Source: Flavobacteriaceae bacterium (GTDB lineage Bacteria > Bacteroidota > Bacteroidia > Flavobacteriales > Flavobacteriaceae). Taken from it: a stretch of DNA of 64,000 nucleotides. Shown piece by piece: positions 17,716-26,953 of this stretch. The first letter of the stretch is position 1. Each line of letters begins with the position of its first letter. The stretch lies in NCBI GenBank assembly GCA_003443635.1, contig CP031964.1:248001-312000 (forward strand). The letters run 5' to 3'. The notes beneath the pieces were generated by a model that was not told the DNA's origin, did not search any database, and saw only the letters and a list, made by a program, of their open reading frames with translations. A program made the translations under genes and the position numbers.

Positions 17716-19386
17716 TTGTCTTTAATCAAAATTGAAAATTTATCTGTTGCTTTCGGTAAAAGTACTGTTGTAAAATCTATCTCTTTTTCATTGTTCAAAA
17801 ATGAAATTCTGGGAATTGTAGGCGAATCTGGAAGTGGGAAATCAGTTTCTTCATTAGCCATAATGGGTTTATTACCTAAAGATGTAAGCAAAATAGAGTC
17901 AGGGAAAGTTTACTTTGAAAACTCAGATCTAACTAAACTTACTTCTAAAGATCTAGAAGGCATCAGAGGGAAGTTCATTTCTATGATTTTTCAAGAACCT
18001 ATGAGCTCTCTAAATCCATCGATGACTTGTGGTGAACAAGTTTTGGAAATATTAACTCAACATTCATCTTTAAATAAAACAGAAGCTAAAGCAGAAGTCA
18101 TTTCCCTTTTTGAAAATGTGAAGCTTCCAACACCAGAGATAACTTATAAAAAATATCCTCATGAAATCTCTGGAGGGCAAAAACAACGTGTAATGATTGC
18201 CATGGCCATTGCATGTAATCCAAAAATTTTAATCGCAGATGAACCTACTACAGCATTAGATGTAACTGTTCAAAAAGATATTATTAAACTGCTAAAAACA
18301 CTACAAGAAAAATATGATATGAGTGTGATTTTTATTTCTCATGATTTATCTCTAGTTTCTGAAATAGCAGATCGTGTCCTGGTAATGTATAAAGGAGAGA
18401 TTGTAGAACAAGGAACATCAAAAGAGGTTTTTAAATCACCAAAACATATTTATACTAAAGCATTAATAAGCTCTAAACCTTCTTTGAAAAATCGTTTAAA
18501 AAGATTACCAACAATAAACGATTATATAAATCATACTATTTCTGATACCATAATTACTCAAGGTGAACGAATCGCAAATCATAAAAAAATATATTCAAAA
18601 ACACCTTTATTAGAAATTATAAATATTGAAAAAGAATACATTTCACGATCTGGTTTATTTAAAAAATCAGATACATTTAAAGCAGTAAACAATGTGAGCT
18701 TTAAATTGTATGAAGGAGAAACATTAGGGTTAGTTGGTGAATCAGGTTGTGGGAAATCTACTTTAGGGAATGCCATCTTACAATTAGACAAAGCTACGAA
18801 TGGACATATTTTATATAAAGGAAAGGATATTACACAATTAAATACAAAAGCTATACGAGCTTTACGAAAGGATATTCAAATTATATTTCAAGATCCCTAT
18901 TCTTCTTTAAATCCAAGAATTTCAATTGGTAAGGCAATTATGGAGCCCATGATTGTTCATAAGCTTTATTCTTCTAACACTGAACGAAAAACAAAAGTGA
19001 TCGAATTACTAGAACGTGTTGGTTTATCTGCTGAGCACTTTAATCGTTACCCTCATGAATTTTCTGGAGGGCAGAAGCAACGTATAGGTATTGCAAGAAC
19101 TATTGCTTTACAACCTAAATTAATTGTTTGTGATGAATCTGTTTCTGCTTTAGATATCTCTGTTCAAGCTCAAGTTTTAAATCTTTTAAATGAACTAAAA
19201 GAAAAGTTTGGGTTTACCTATATTTTTATTTCTCATGATCTGTCTGTAGTAAAATATATGTCTGATCAATTACTAGTAATGAATAAAGGTAAGATTGAAG
19301 AAATTGGTGATGCTGATAAAATTTATGAAAGCCCGAGTAAAACATATACTAAAAAATTAATTGATGCTATCCCAAAAGGATTATAG
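17716..19386 (+). CDS. Double ABC ATPase of the oligopeptide/dipeptide uptake type (DppD-DppF fusion, YejF-like)
   Basis: A 556-residue protein with two complete ABC cassettes. First: Walker A GESGSGKS near 36, signature SGGQKQR, Walker B ILIADEPT. Second: Walker A GESGCGKS near 340, signature FSGGQKQR, Walker B LIVCDES. Each half ends with the short C-terminal extension typical of oligopeptide transporter ATPases (near IYTKALISSKP and TYTKKLIDAIPKG). It would energise uptake of peptides or similar solutes, but no permease or binding-protein gene lies beside it. The start is a TTG at 17716: a stop lies just upstream in frame, and the first internal ATG is after Walker A, so the UUG start is well supported. 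Confidence 0.9.
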   Translation: MSLIKIENLSVAFGKSTVVKSISFSLFKNEILGIVGESGSGKSVSSLAIMGLLPKDVSKIESGKVYFENSDLTKLTSKDLEGIRGKFISMIFQEPMSSLNPSMTCGEQVLEILTQHSSLNKTEAKAEVISLFENVKLPTPEITYKKYPHEISGGQKQRVMIAMAIACNPKILIADEPTTALDVTVQKDIIKLLKTLQEKYDMSVIFISHDLSLVSEIADRVLVMYKGEIVEQGTSKEVFKSPKHIYTKALISSKPSLKNRLKRLPTINDYINHTISDTIITQGERIANHKKIYSKTPLLEIINIEKEYISRSGLFKKSDTFKAVNNVSFKLYEGETLGLVGESGCGKSTLGNAILQLDKATNGHILYKGKDITQLNTKAIRALRKDIQIIFQDPYSSLNPRISIGKAIMEPMIVHKLYSSNTERKTKVIELLERVGLSAEHFNRYPHEFSGGQKQRIGIARTIALQPKLIVCDESVSALDISVQAQVLNLLNELKEKFGFTYIFISHDLSVVKYMSDQLLVMNKGKIEEIGDADKIYESPSKTYTKKLIDAIPKGL

Positions 19387-19506
19387 CATCAACAATTTTT
19401 TAGTTAACAGCAACATATTTTTTATAAGTCTAAAAGTGTTTTTTATGCTTTCAACAAAAAGTTGAAACTTGTAAGTAGGTTCTGGTAGATTTGTTGTTGT
19501 GTTCAT
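19381..19506 (-). CDS. Possible 41-residue small protein (uncertain)
   Basis: The ATG at 19506 opens 41 codons ending at TAA over 19381-19383, overlapping the end of the ABC gene convergently by 6 bases. The product begins MNTTTNLPEPTYKFQLF and ends with a Leu/Lys-rich stretch. No family was recognised and no promoter motif was seen. An internal hairpin (TTTCAAC/GTTGAAA, 19449-19467) falls inside it. It could be chance. Confidence 0.2.
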   Translation of the reverse strand: MNTTTNLPEPTYKFQLFVESIKNTFRLIKNMLLLTKKLLML

Positions 19507-19679
19507 AAGTTAAATTCTTGGTAGATTTGGGAATCTATATTTTAATTTGACTAATTCGGGGACTGCTAATATGTGGTTATTTTTTCAATTAATCAGATTA
19601 AAAACATAATTAATCGATAAAATGCATTAAATTTTAACATTTCAAATGCAATACGCTTCATCTTTGATTTAATATTACA
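19507..19679. other. Intergenic region with no recognisable element
   Basis: Between the ABC gene and the CoA-transferase genes, apart from the doubtful short ORF, this AT-rich stretch shows no terminator, promoter or repeat that I can support. Confidence 0.4.
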
Positions 19680-20336
19680 TCAATTTAAAGTCATTTCTGG
19701 AACATTGCCTTCAACAATTAAAGTTCCTTCTGTTGCCTTTTTAATTTCTTCTATAGAAACTCCTGGTGCTCGTTCTAAAAGTTTAAAACCACCATCCGTA
19801 ACTTCTAAAACCGCCAAATTGGTAACTACTTTTTTTACACATCCAACTCCAGTTAATGGCAGGCTGCATTTTTTAAGTAGTTTAGATTCTCCCTTCTTAT
19901 TAGTATGCATCATTGCTACGATAATATTTTCAGCGCTAGCCACTAAATCCATTGCACCACCCATTCCTTTTACCATTTTACCTGGTATTTTCCAATTGGC
20001 GATATCTCCATTTTCAGCAACCTCCATGGCTCCTAAAATAGTTAAGTGAACATGTTTTCCACGAATCATCGAGAAACTAGTTGATGAATCAAAAAAACTA
20101 GCTCCATCTAAGGTTGTAATAGTTTGTTTTCCTGCATTTATAATATCTGCATCTTCTTCTCCTTCAAATGGGAAAGGTCCCATTCCTAAAACTCCATTTT
20201 CACTCTGAAATTCTACATCAATGTCTTCTCTCACATAATTTGCGACCAGAGTAGGGATTCCTATTCCTAAATTAACATAGTAACCATCTTGTACTTCTTT
20301 CGCTATACGTTTTGCTATTCCTATTTTGTCTAACAT
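19680..20336 (-). CDS. scoB: 3-oxoacid CoA-transferase, subunit B
   Basis: A 218-residue beta subunit of the SCOT/AtoDA class. The N-terminus IAKRIAKEVQDGYYVNLGIGIPTLVANY and the ENGVLGMGPFP motif near 52 (catalytic Glu) are characteristic, as is the GGAMDLVASAENIIVAM block. With subunit A it moves CoA between succinyl-CoA and acetoacetate or another 3-oxoacid, a cytoplasmic step in ketone-body, fatty-acid or amino-acid breakdown. It follows the A-subunit gene by 30 bases in the same direction, so the two are one operon. Confidence 0.92.
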   Translation of the reverse strand: MLDKIGIAKRIAKEVQDGYYVNLGIGIPTLVANYVREDIDVEFQSENGVLGMGPFPFEGEEDADIINAGKQTITTLDGASFFDSSTSFSMIRGKHVHLTILGAMEVAENGDIANWKIPGKMVKGMGGAMDLVASAENIIVAMMHTNKKGESKLLKKCSLPLTGVGCVKKVVTNLAVLEVTDGGFKLLERAPGVSIEEIKKATEGTLIVEGNVPEMTLN

Positions 20337-20366
20337 AATTTGATAATAGTTTAATCGTCTAATTGA

Positions 20367-21068
20367 TTAATTATGAGCTCTCACTGTTCGTTGTTCTATT
20401 CTTTTTTCATAAGCTTTTCCTTGAAATATACGTTGCACAAAAATTCCAGGAATATGTATTTGATTGGGATCTAAAGTACCTACTGGCACTAACTCTTCAA
20501 CCTCAGCTACAGTTATTTTTGCAGCGCCACACATATTAGGGTTAAAATTTCTGGCTGTGCCTTTAAAAATTAGGTTACCAGCTTCATCACCTTTCCAAGC
20601 TTTTACAAAAGCAAAATCTGCTTTAAATGCATGTTCTAACACATACATTTTTCCATCAAATTCTCTCGTTTCTTTTCCTTCAGCTACTTCAGTCCCAAAT
20701 CCAGCAGGAGTGTATATTGCAGGAAATCCTGCTTGTGCTGCACGGCAACGCTCTGCTAGTGTACCTTGAGGGATTAGCTCCACATCTAATTCACCACTAA
20801 GCATTTGGCGTTCAAACTCATCATTCTCTCCTACGTAAGAAGAAATCATTTTTTTAACTTGTTTTTCCTGAAGTAATAAACCTAATCCAAAATCATCAAC
20901 TCCTGCATTGTTAGAAATACATGTAAGTCCTTTTACTCCTAGGCGTTCTAATTCTGAAATAGCATTTTCTGGAATACCACATAAACCAAAACCACCTAAC
21001 ATTAAAGTCATGTTATCCTTAACACCTTCTAAAGCTTGACTTAGTGTTTCAACTTTTTTATTAATCAT
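20367..21068 (-). CDS. scoA: 3-oxoacid CoA-transferase, subunit A
   Basis: A 233-residue alpha subunit. The N-terminus has the [17 protein letters not shown] motif of the family; [21 protein letters not shown] and the GTEVAEGKE block are also typical. It forms a heteromeric enzyme with the product of the downstream gene. Upstream, TAATTTTC on the minus strand, about 30 bases before the start, is a one-mismatch -7 element. The lengths of both subunits are normal, and nothing suggests degradation. Confidence 0.92.
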   Translation of the reverse strand: MINKKVETLSQALEGVKDNMTLMLGGFGLCGIPENAISELERLGVKGLTCISNNAGVDDFGLGLLLQEKQVKKMISSYVGENDEFERQMLSGELDVELIPQGTLAERCRAAQAGFPAIYTPAGFGTEVAEGKETREFDGKMYVLEHAFKADFAFVKAWKGDEAGNLIFKGTARNFNPNMCGAAKITVAEVEELVPVGTLDPNQIHIPGIFVQRIFQGKAYEKRIEQRTVRAHN

Positions 21069-21232
21069 TTACTCGAATTTTTAAGTTGGAAAATTACGAA
21101 ATAAAAAAGCCATTAAAAAGAGTTTAGTTTTGATTAACGATTGAATTAACAAGTTATGAAAACATAAAGAATCTTTATTATTTAAGGAACCCTTTAAATT
21201 TAAAGAAAATTGACAACTAGTTAAAAAAGTGA

Positions 21233-23578
21233 TTAAAAATCAATTTCTGGTTCATCATCTAGATCTATTGGAGTTTCTTCGTCTTCTGAGTTACAATCTA
21301 CAGCTATCGATAAATTTTCAGGCTTTTCAAATGCTTCTTTAGAAATATTTAGAGTTTCGTCAGCATAACAGCTTTTCATATACAATCCCCAAATAGGCAA
21401 CGCCATCGAAGCTCCTTGGCCGTAAGTAATTGTTTTAAAATGAGCGGCACGATCTTCAGCACCTACCCAAACTCCAGTAACTAAATTAGGTACCATTCCC
21501 ATAAACCAACCATCACTTTGGTTTTGCGTTGTTCCTGTTTTTCCAGCAATGTGATTTTCAAAACCATAAGGATATCCAGTAATAATTTCTTTAAACTCTG
21601 GACGTTCTGGTCTTGGTGCTGTAGTTTTTAATCGTGTACCAGATCCACCTTCTGTAACACCCTGTAATAAGTTAACCGTTACATAAGCAGTTTCTTCACT
21701 TAGCACATCTTTAGTTTCTGGCGTAAACTGAAATAGAACTGTTCCATTTTTATCTTCAATACGTGTAATAATAACTGGTTTAGTATAAACACCTTTATTA
21801 GCAAATGTAGAATATGCTGCTACCATTTCGTAAACACTTAGATCTGGTGTTCCTAGAGCTATAGATGGTACTGCCAATATATCTTGTTCGACACCCAAAC
21901 TTTGTGCTAAATCTATAACTGGTTGTGGTCCAATTTCGTTTATTAAACGTGCTGTTATCGTATTTACAGAATGTGCTAAAGCATTTCTTAAAGTCCTAGA
22001 ACCTCCATAATCTGTATCTCCACCAGAATTTTCAGGACACCATTCTTCAACATTACCATGTCTTCCTTTTTCGATACAAAAAGGGGTATCTGGAAATGTA
22101 TCACAAGGGGATAAATGTAATTGGTCTATTGCTGCTGCATATACAAAAGGTTTAAAAGTAGAGCCTATTTGACGCTTTCCTTGTTTAACCATATCGTATT
22201 TAAAATGCTTGTAATTTACACCACCTACCCATGCTTTAACATGACCTGTTTGAGGCTCCATTGATAACATCCCTGTTCTTAAAAACGATTTGTAATACCG
22301 CATTGAATCTCTTGGTGTCATAATCGTATCGATATCTCCTTTCCAAGAAAATACACTCATTGGGATAGCTTTATCAAAAGAAGCTATAATTTCTTCTTCT
22401 GGTTTTTTTAAATCGTATCTCATATGACGCCAACGTTCAGATTGGCGCATTCCATTTCTCATTAAAGTATCTATAGCTCCTCTTGTTAAATCTAAAAACG
22501 GTGCTGTTGGATTACGTTTTGGTGTATTTTGATGGAAAAATTCTGCTTGAAGTCTAGGCATATGTTGCGCTACAGCTAACTCAGCATATTTTTGCATACG
22601 AGAATCTATTGTAGTATATACCTTTAAACCGTCACTAGTAATGTTATATTTTGAACCATCAGGTTTCCTGTTTTCTTTATCATTGACCCATTTTTTTAAT
22701 TCTGCTCTTAAATATTCTCTAAAATAAGTTGCCATTCCGGCATCATGAGATTCGGGAGTATAATTTAATGATAAAGGTAATTTTTGAGTTGAATCTTTTA
22801 CAGTTTCTGTAATATATCCGTATTTTTCCATTTGGGATAACACGACATTACGCCTGTTTTTAACGCCTATAGGGTTACGATTTGGCCTGGGATTATACAA
22901 CGACGAATTTTTAAACATCCCGACCAACATCGCAGATTCTTTTAAATCAAGATCTATGGGTTCTTTTCCAAAATAAATACGTGCAGCACTACGAATACCA
23001 TCTCCAAAGTTTCCAAAATCATAAATATTAAAATACTGAGCTATAATCTCTTCTTTGGTATATTGTTTTTCTAAACGAGTTGCAATTACCCATTCTTTAA
23101 TTTTTTGAGTTGCTGCCTGAAACGTATTTTTTGATCTGACTCCAACAAATAATTGTCGTGCTAACTGCTGCGAAATGGTACTCGCACCACCTCTTTTTCC
23201 TAAAAAAGCAAATGCTCTAATAGTTCCTCTAGCATCAATTCCTGCGTGATTATGATAACGTGAATCTTCAGTTGCAATTAGAGCATCTATTAAATATTTT
23301 GAAAGCTCTTCATATTTAATTGGTGTTCTATTATCTTTAAAATAGAATTTTCCTAACGTTTCTCCATCTGAAGAAAAAACTTCAGTCGCTAAATTAGTTT
23401 CTGGATTTTCTAAAGCAGTATGATCTGGCATTTCACCTAAAGCCCCCCAAGATGCTAGTAAAAATATTAGGATAACAGCTAAAACTCCTGTTGAAAACAA
23501 TATCCAAAACCAACGAATATATTTTGTGAAATCTATCGCTTTACTAGTACTTTGTTTGGTTTTCTTTTTTGTTGTCAT
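21233..23578 (-). CDS. Bifunctional penicillin-binding protein 1A (class A PBP)
   Basis: A 781-residue inner-membrane protein with a transmembrane helix at about 23-45. The glycosyltransferase 51 domain has EDSRYHNHAG at 104-113 and GGASTISQQLARQL at 130-143. The transpeptidase domain has the nucleophile motif STFK at 473-476, SVN in HSVNTITAR, and KTGTT near 680. It polymerises lipid II and cross-links peptidoglycan in the periplasm. The C-terminal tail is acidic (residues after 755). It is the last gene of the ricT-gldH-PBP operon, 3 bases after gldH, a plausible link between gliding lipoprotein synthesis and wall growth. Confidence 0.93.
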   Translation of the reverse strand: MTTKKKTKQSTSKAIDFTKYIRWFWILFSTGVLAVILIFLLASWGALGEMPDHTALENPETNLATEVFSSDGETLGKFYFKDNRTPIKYEELSKYLIDALIATEDSRYHNHAGIDARGTIRAFAFLGKRGGASTISQQLARQLFVGVRSKNTFQAATQKIKEWVIATRLEKQYTKEEIIAQYFNIYDFGNFGDGIRSAARIYFGKEPIDLDLKESAMLVGMFKNSSLYNPRPNRNPIGVKNRRNVVLSQMEKYGYITETVKDSTQKLPLSLNYTPESHDAGMATYFREYLRAELKKWVNDKENRKPDGSKYNITSDGLKVYTTIDSRMQKYAELAVAQHMPRLQAEFFHQNTPKRNPTAPFLDLTRGAIDTLMRNGMRQSERWRHMRYDLKKPEEEIIASFDKAIPMSVFSWKGDIDTIMTPRDSMRYYKSFLRTGMLSMEPQTGHVKAWVGGVNYKHFKYDMVKQGKRQIGSTFKPFVYAAAIDQLHLSPCDTFPDTPFCIEKGRHGNVEEWCPENSGGDTDYGGSRTLRNALAHSVNTITARLINEIGPQPVIDLAQSLGVEQDILAVPSIALGTPDLSVYEMVAAYSTFANKGVYTKPVIITRIEDKNGTVLFQFTPETKDVLSEETAYVTVNLLQGVTEGGSGTRLKTTAPRPERPEFKEIITGYPYGFENHIAGKTGTTQNQSDGWFMGMVPNLVTGVWVGAEDRAAHFKTITYGQGASMALPIWGLYMKSCYADETLNISKEAFEKPENLSIAVDCNSEDEETPIDLDDEPEIDF

Positions 23579-23581
23579 AAA

Positions 23582-24076
23582 TTAATTATTACCAATAACA
23601 TTTTCTATCCTGAACCCTATATCTGTAATGCCTTCTAAATTATCCATTCCTTCCACGCTACCATTTTCTCTCATGGCATGCTGAATATTTATTTTATACT
23701 CACCTCCTTCAGAAAACAGAACATTTTCTTTATACCACAATTTATTCTCTTTTATATCTGTAAATCCTGAACCAAGTAATTCTCCATTAGGCTTAGCCAT
23801 TGTATACTCTAAAGTGTCTTTTATAATCTTTCCATTAGGGAAACTCATTTCTACAATTAAAAATAAATTATTGTACTTATAATCATTTGTATTTCTAATA
23901 TTTACAAATAAATTATATCTTTTAATTGAATCTGGTGGAGTAACTTTAAATTCTATAATTGAATCTTTATGCCACGCATTGGAAACAGATTTGTATTGAT
24001 CAAAAACACGATTAGAGTCACAGGATATACAGCCAAAAAAGAGGATTATAACCAACCAATCTAATTTATTTCGCAT
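23582..24076 (-). CDS. gldH: Gliding motility lipoprotein GldH
   Basis: A 164-residue lipoprotein: signal peptide ending LFFGCISC, with Cys as the lipidation site, followed by RVFDQYKSVSN, which fits GldH. GldH is required for gliding and chitin use in Flavobacterium johnsoniae, although its exact role is unclear. The frame stays open upstream, but the ATG at 24076 is chosen because it gives a proper lipoprotein signal and overlaps the end of ricT by only 11 bases. The neighbouring ricT-gldH order is common in flavobacteria. Confidence 0.85.
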   Translation of the reverse strand: MRNKLDWLVIILFFGCISCDSNRVFDQYKSVSNAWHKDSIIEFKVTPPDSIKRYNLFVNIRNTNDYKYNNLFLIVEMSFPNGKIIKDTLEYTMAKPNGELLGSGFTDIKENKLWYKENVLFSEGGEYKINIQHAMRENGSVEGMDNLEGITDIGFRIENVIGNN

Positions 24077-25226
24077 TGTTTTTAGATTTTCTTTTGTTTC
24101 TGTTTCTATTTGTTTTACGTTTCTTTTTACCTTTTGGACTATCAAAACGTGTTAAACTATCTTGTCCTACAACGTTTTCAAAATCTACTTTAGTGTCTTC
24201 TATTAGTTCGTCTGCATATTCTTCAAGGCTTATTGCTTTTTTTCTCTTTTTATTTAAGGCAATAATTTCTATAGCTTGATCAACAGTAAGTTTATGCCAA
24301 TTCATCCATTCGCCTTCATAGGCATACCACATATGTCTTTTAAAAATATCTGTTTTTTGACAAACAGCTGTACCCTTTTCGGTTTGAAGTTTTACCTCTG
24401 TTTTTGGAATATCTTTTAAAGCATCCAAATAAGTATCTAGCTCATAATTTAAACAACACTTTAATTTCCCACATTGTCCAGCTAGTTTTTGAGGACTTAA
24501 TGATAATTGTTGATAGCGTGCCGCAGAAGTGCTTACAGACCTGAAATCTGTTAGCCAAGTCGAACAGCATAATTCTCTACCACAGGAACCAATACCTCCT
24601 AATCTTGCTGCTTCTTGACGAAAACCAACTTGTTTCATTTCGATCCTGGTTCTAAATTCTTTTGCGAATACTTTTATAAGTTCTCTAAAATCAACACGTT
24701 CTTCTGCCGTATAATAAAATGTTGCTTTACTTGCATCGCCTTGAAATTCGATATCAGAAATCTTCATTTGAAGCTTAAGGTCTATAGCAAATTGACGTGC
24801 TTTTACTTTCATCGGCTCTTCTTTATCTCTAGCAGCAGACCAAATATCTATATCTCTTTGAGAAGCTTTTCGATATACTTTAAGTATTCCCTCTCCTTCA
24901 TCATCAATATTTTTACGTTTCATTTGAACTTTTACAAGTTCTCCTGTAAGTGTAACGATACCTATATCATGTCCAGATTGCGCTTGAGTAGCTACAATAT
25001 CTCCAATACTAAGAGTTAGGTTTTCTGTGTTTTTATAGTAAAGTTTTCTGCCGTTTTTAAAACGAACTTCGATCCAATTAAAAGGTTTTTCACCGTTGGG
25101 AAGAGACATATTAGAAAGCCAATCAAAAACAGTTAGTTTATTACAACTATCTGTCCCGCAAGTGCCATTATTTTTACACCCTCGTGGTTGACCATCTTTA
25201 CCAGTTGAACAACTGTTACAAGCCAT
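24066..25226 (-). CDS. ricT: PSP1-domain protein, RicT (YaaT) homologue
   Basis: A 386-residue cytoplasmic protein. The N-terminus has five cysteines at 3, 6, 17, 23 and 28. The central PSP1 C-terminal domain contains the invariant cysteine blocks GSCGRELCCSTW and AGQCGKLKCCLNYE. In Bacillus, RicT is part of an Fe-S complex that affects RNase Y-dependent RNA maturation; the role in Bacteroidota is not established. The C-terminus is very basic (KKKRKTNRNRNKRK region). It is the first gene of the operon with gldH and PBP1A. About 185 bases separate it from trhO upstream, with no convincing terminator. Confidence 0.88.
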   Translation of the reverse strand: MACNSCSTGKDGQPRGCKNNGTCGTDSCNKLTVFDWLSNMSLPNGEKPFNWIEVRFKNGRKLYYKNTENLTLSIGDIVATQAQSGHDIGIVTLTGELVKVQMKRKNIDDEGEGILKVYRKASQRDIDIWSAARDKEEPMKVKARQFAIDLKLQMKISDIEFQGDASKATFYYTAEERVDFRELIKVFAKEFRTRIEMKQVGFRQEAARLGGIGSCGRELCCSTWLTDFRSVSTSAARYQQLSLSPQKLAGQCGKLKCCLNYELDTYLDALKDIPKTEVKLQTEKGTAVCQKTDIFKRHMWYAYEGEWMNWHKLTVDQAIEIIALNKKRKKAISLEEYADELIEDTKVDFENVVGQDSLTRFDSPKGKKKRKTNRNRNKRKSKNNAK

Positions 25227-25411
25227 GTTAGTTAGTATATATTGATTCTGAATGCCTTAGCACCAGAAGACGATTAATATTATGTTTAATTTCTACTAAA
25301 GTATTTGATTACTTAGCAATTATAAACTTTTGATGTAAATATAAGATTATTCTAAAGACTTAAAAACAATGCATCTTTAGTTTTATATTCTTATTAAGAA
25401 TGATTTAAGGC

Positions 25412-26476
25412 TTATTTCTTAAAAACTTCAAATATATTTCTCAAATCTTTTTTATATGGCAAATAATCTGCTCGTCCTTTCTTAAAAATGTCGTTGCTAT
25501 TACCTTGTCCACTTCGTAATGCTTTTTGTTCTTCTCTAGGTAAATGATAAACTTCTTTACAAGTTGTAGAACAACAATTATCTAATTGTTGTTTGCAATC
25601 TTCGCATTGTATAAATAGCAAGTGACAAGCCTCATTAGCACAGTTAGTATGTGTATCGCAAGGATTTCCACATTGATGACAATTAGCAATTACATCTTCA
25701 CTTATACGTTCTGAGCGTCTATCGTCAAACACAAAATTCTTACCTATAAATTTATTTTCTAAATCTTGTGCTTCTACTTGACGTACATAATTTATAATGC
25801 CTCCTTCTAATTGATATACATTTTTAAAGCCTTTATATTTATAATAAGCACTTGCTTTTTCGCAACGAATCCCTCCAGTACAATACATTACCAGATTTTT
25901 ATCTTCTTTATGCTCTTTTAAGTCCTCTTCTATAATAGGTAAAGAGTCTCTAAATGTATCTACATCTGGTGTAATGGCATTTGTAAAATGTCCTATTTCA
26001 CTTTCATAATGGTTTCGCATATCTACCAAAATTGTATTTGGGTCATCAATAAGTGCATTAAATTCTTTTGCTTGAACATGAATTCCTTTATTGGTGACAT
26101 CAAAAGAGTCGTCATTAAGTCCATCTGCTACAATTTTAGAACGCACTTTTATTTTTAGTTTTAAGAACGAAAAATTATCATGCTCAATAGCAATATTAAG
26201 TCTTACGTTTTTAAGAAAACTAATAGTATCTAAATGCTCCTTAAAATCATTAAAATTATCTGCAGGTACAGATAGCTGAGCGTTAATTCCTTCGGTAGCA
26301 ATATAAATTCTACCAAGAACATCTAGATCATTCCAAGTTACAAATAAGTTATTTCTAAAAAGCTCAGGATTGCCAATTTTGGCATATTTATAGAAAGAGA
26401 TTGTCAAGCGTTCTTTACCAGCTTGCTCAATAAGTTCTGCTCTTTCTTTAGCACTTAAGTTATTGTACAGTTGCAT
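25412..26476 (-). CDS. trhO: tRNA uridine(34) hydroxylase, rhodanese-domain protein TrhO (YceA)
   Basis: A 354-residue protein. The N-terminal ferredoxin-like domain (to about 100) is followed by a rhodanese domain with catalytic Cys near 198 in YCTGGIRC, then a Cys/His-rich C-terminal zinc-like region (CHQCGNPCDTHTNC and later pairs). TrhO performs oxygen-dependent hydroxylation of U34 in tRNAs, the first step toward 5-methoxyuridine-type wobble modifications. Length and layout are normal. It has its own promoter just upstream. Confidence 0.92.
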   Translation of the reverse strand: MQLYNNLSAKERAELIEQAGKERLTISFYKYAKIGNPELFRNNLFVTWNDLDVLGRIYIATEGINAQLSVPADNFNDFKEHLDTISFLKNVRLNIAIEHDNFSFLKLKIKVRSKIVADGLNDDSFDVTNKGIHVQAKEFNALIDDPNTILVDMRNHYESEIGHFTNAITPDVDTFRDSLPIIEEDLKEHKEDKNLVMYCTGGIRCEKASAYYKYKGFKNVYQLEGGIINYVRQVEAQDLENKFIGKNFVFDDRRSERISEDVIANCHQCGNPCDTHTNCANEACHLLFIQCEDCKQQLDNCCSTTCKEVYHLPREEQKALRSGQGNSNDIFKKGRADYLPYKKDLRNIFEVFKK

Positions 26477-26515
26477 GCTATACTAATTATTATAAGGTTA
26501 AAGATTTATTTTGTG

Positions 26516-26545
26516 CAAATGTACATTTTTTAACTATAGCGCAAA
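26516..26545 (-). promoter_or_regulatory. Promoter of trhO
   Basis: On the minus strand TTTG (26545-26542) is followed after 18 bases by TACATTTG (26523-26516), a full -7 match, 40 bases from the start codon. It directly abuts the terminator of the upstream small unit. Confidence 0.6.
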
Positions 26546-26575
26546 AAAAGCGCTTTGTTTTTACAAAGCGCTTTT
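26543..26575 (-). terminator. Strong intrinsic terminator upstream of trhO
   Basis: A perfect 12-base stem (AAAAGCGCTTTG with CAAAGCGCTTTT) around a 6-base loop. Read on the minus strand the stem ends in a run of seven T. No annotated gene on this strand lies upstream before recA, so it must end a short transcript. Confidence 0.85.
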
Positions 26576-26582
26576 CTTAGAC

Positions 26583-26641
26583 TAACTCGTTATACATTGT
26601 TTTTAAACTTTTCTAACAAATTAAATATGTATTACGAGTTA
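26583..26641 (-). repeat. Long imperfect inverted repeat just before the terminator
   Basis: TAACTCGTTATACAT (26583-26597) and ATGTATTACGAGTTA (26627-26641) are reverse complements with one mismatch, with a 29-base loop. The outer arm includes the stop codon of the 30-residue ORF. The RNA would carry two consecutive stems, this one and the terminator. Confidence 0.6.
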
Positions 26642-26731
26642 TCCTCCGTCTGCTTTACAATTTGCATTTACAGAAATGGCGTTTTTTGAGCCGTTTGTAT
26701 TTGCAAACAAGGTTTTTCTAAAAAATCTCAT
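26639..26731 (-). CDS. Candidate 30-residue peptide of unknown function
   Basis: An ATG at 26731 opens 30 codons ending TAA. The peptide starts MRFFRKTLFA, is basic at the N-terminus, has a single Cys at position 25 and ends CKADGG. It is followed by an inverted repeat and then a strong terminator, and TTG ... TATTTTCT upstream is a weak promoter match. I do not recognise the family. It could be a real small protein, a leader peptide, or a chance ORF inside a structured RNA. The downstream terminator is the main reason to take it seriously. Confidence 0.4.
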   Translation of the reverse strand: MRFFRKTLFANTNGSKNAISVNANCKADGG

Positions 26732-26892
26732 ATATTATTATATAATGGTTTTTGGGAACTTTATAGAGAGGCTACTAGAAAATAGAATAATCTAATATAG
26801 TCAACGATTGTATCTATTTTCTTTTTATAAGCAGATATTTTCCCACTTTTATATTATAGATGTAAAATGTTGAAAAAGGTTGCGTGTTAAAA

Positions 26893-26923
26893 TTGTATGA
26901 CGCTAAAAGTTATGTTATTTTAG
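26893..26923 (+). promoter_or_regulatory. Promoter of recA
   Basis: TTG at 26893-26895, a 20-base spacer, then TATTTTAG at 26916-26923 (one mismatch to TAnnTTTG), 30 bases before the start codon. No LexA-type palindrome was recognised here. Confidence 0.5.
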
Positions 26924-26953
26924 CAACAATTAGAACTGAAAAATATTGTAGTA

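Noticed and set aside
19449..19467. TTTCAAC/GTTGAAA hairpin as terminator of the ABC gene
   Set aside because: The stem is AT-rich, there is no T-run after it on either strand, and it is over 60 bases from the stop codon.
24077..24145. Longer start for gldH
   Set aside because: It would add 23 residues antiparallel to no signal sequence and lie inside ricT. The ATG at 24076 gives a proper lipoprotein signal.
24615..25019. A 134-residue plus-strand ORF
   Set aside because: It lies wholly inside ricT, whose cysteine motifs are clear, and its translation is low complexity (Phe/Ser/Lys rich).
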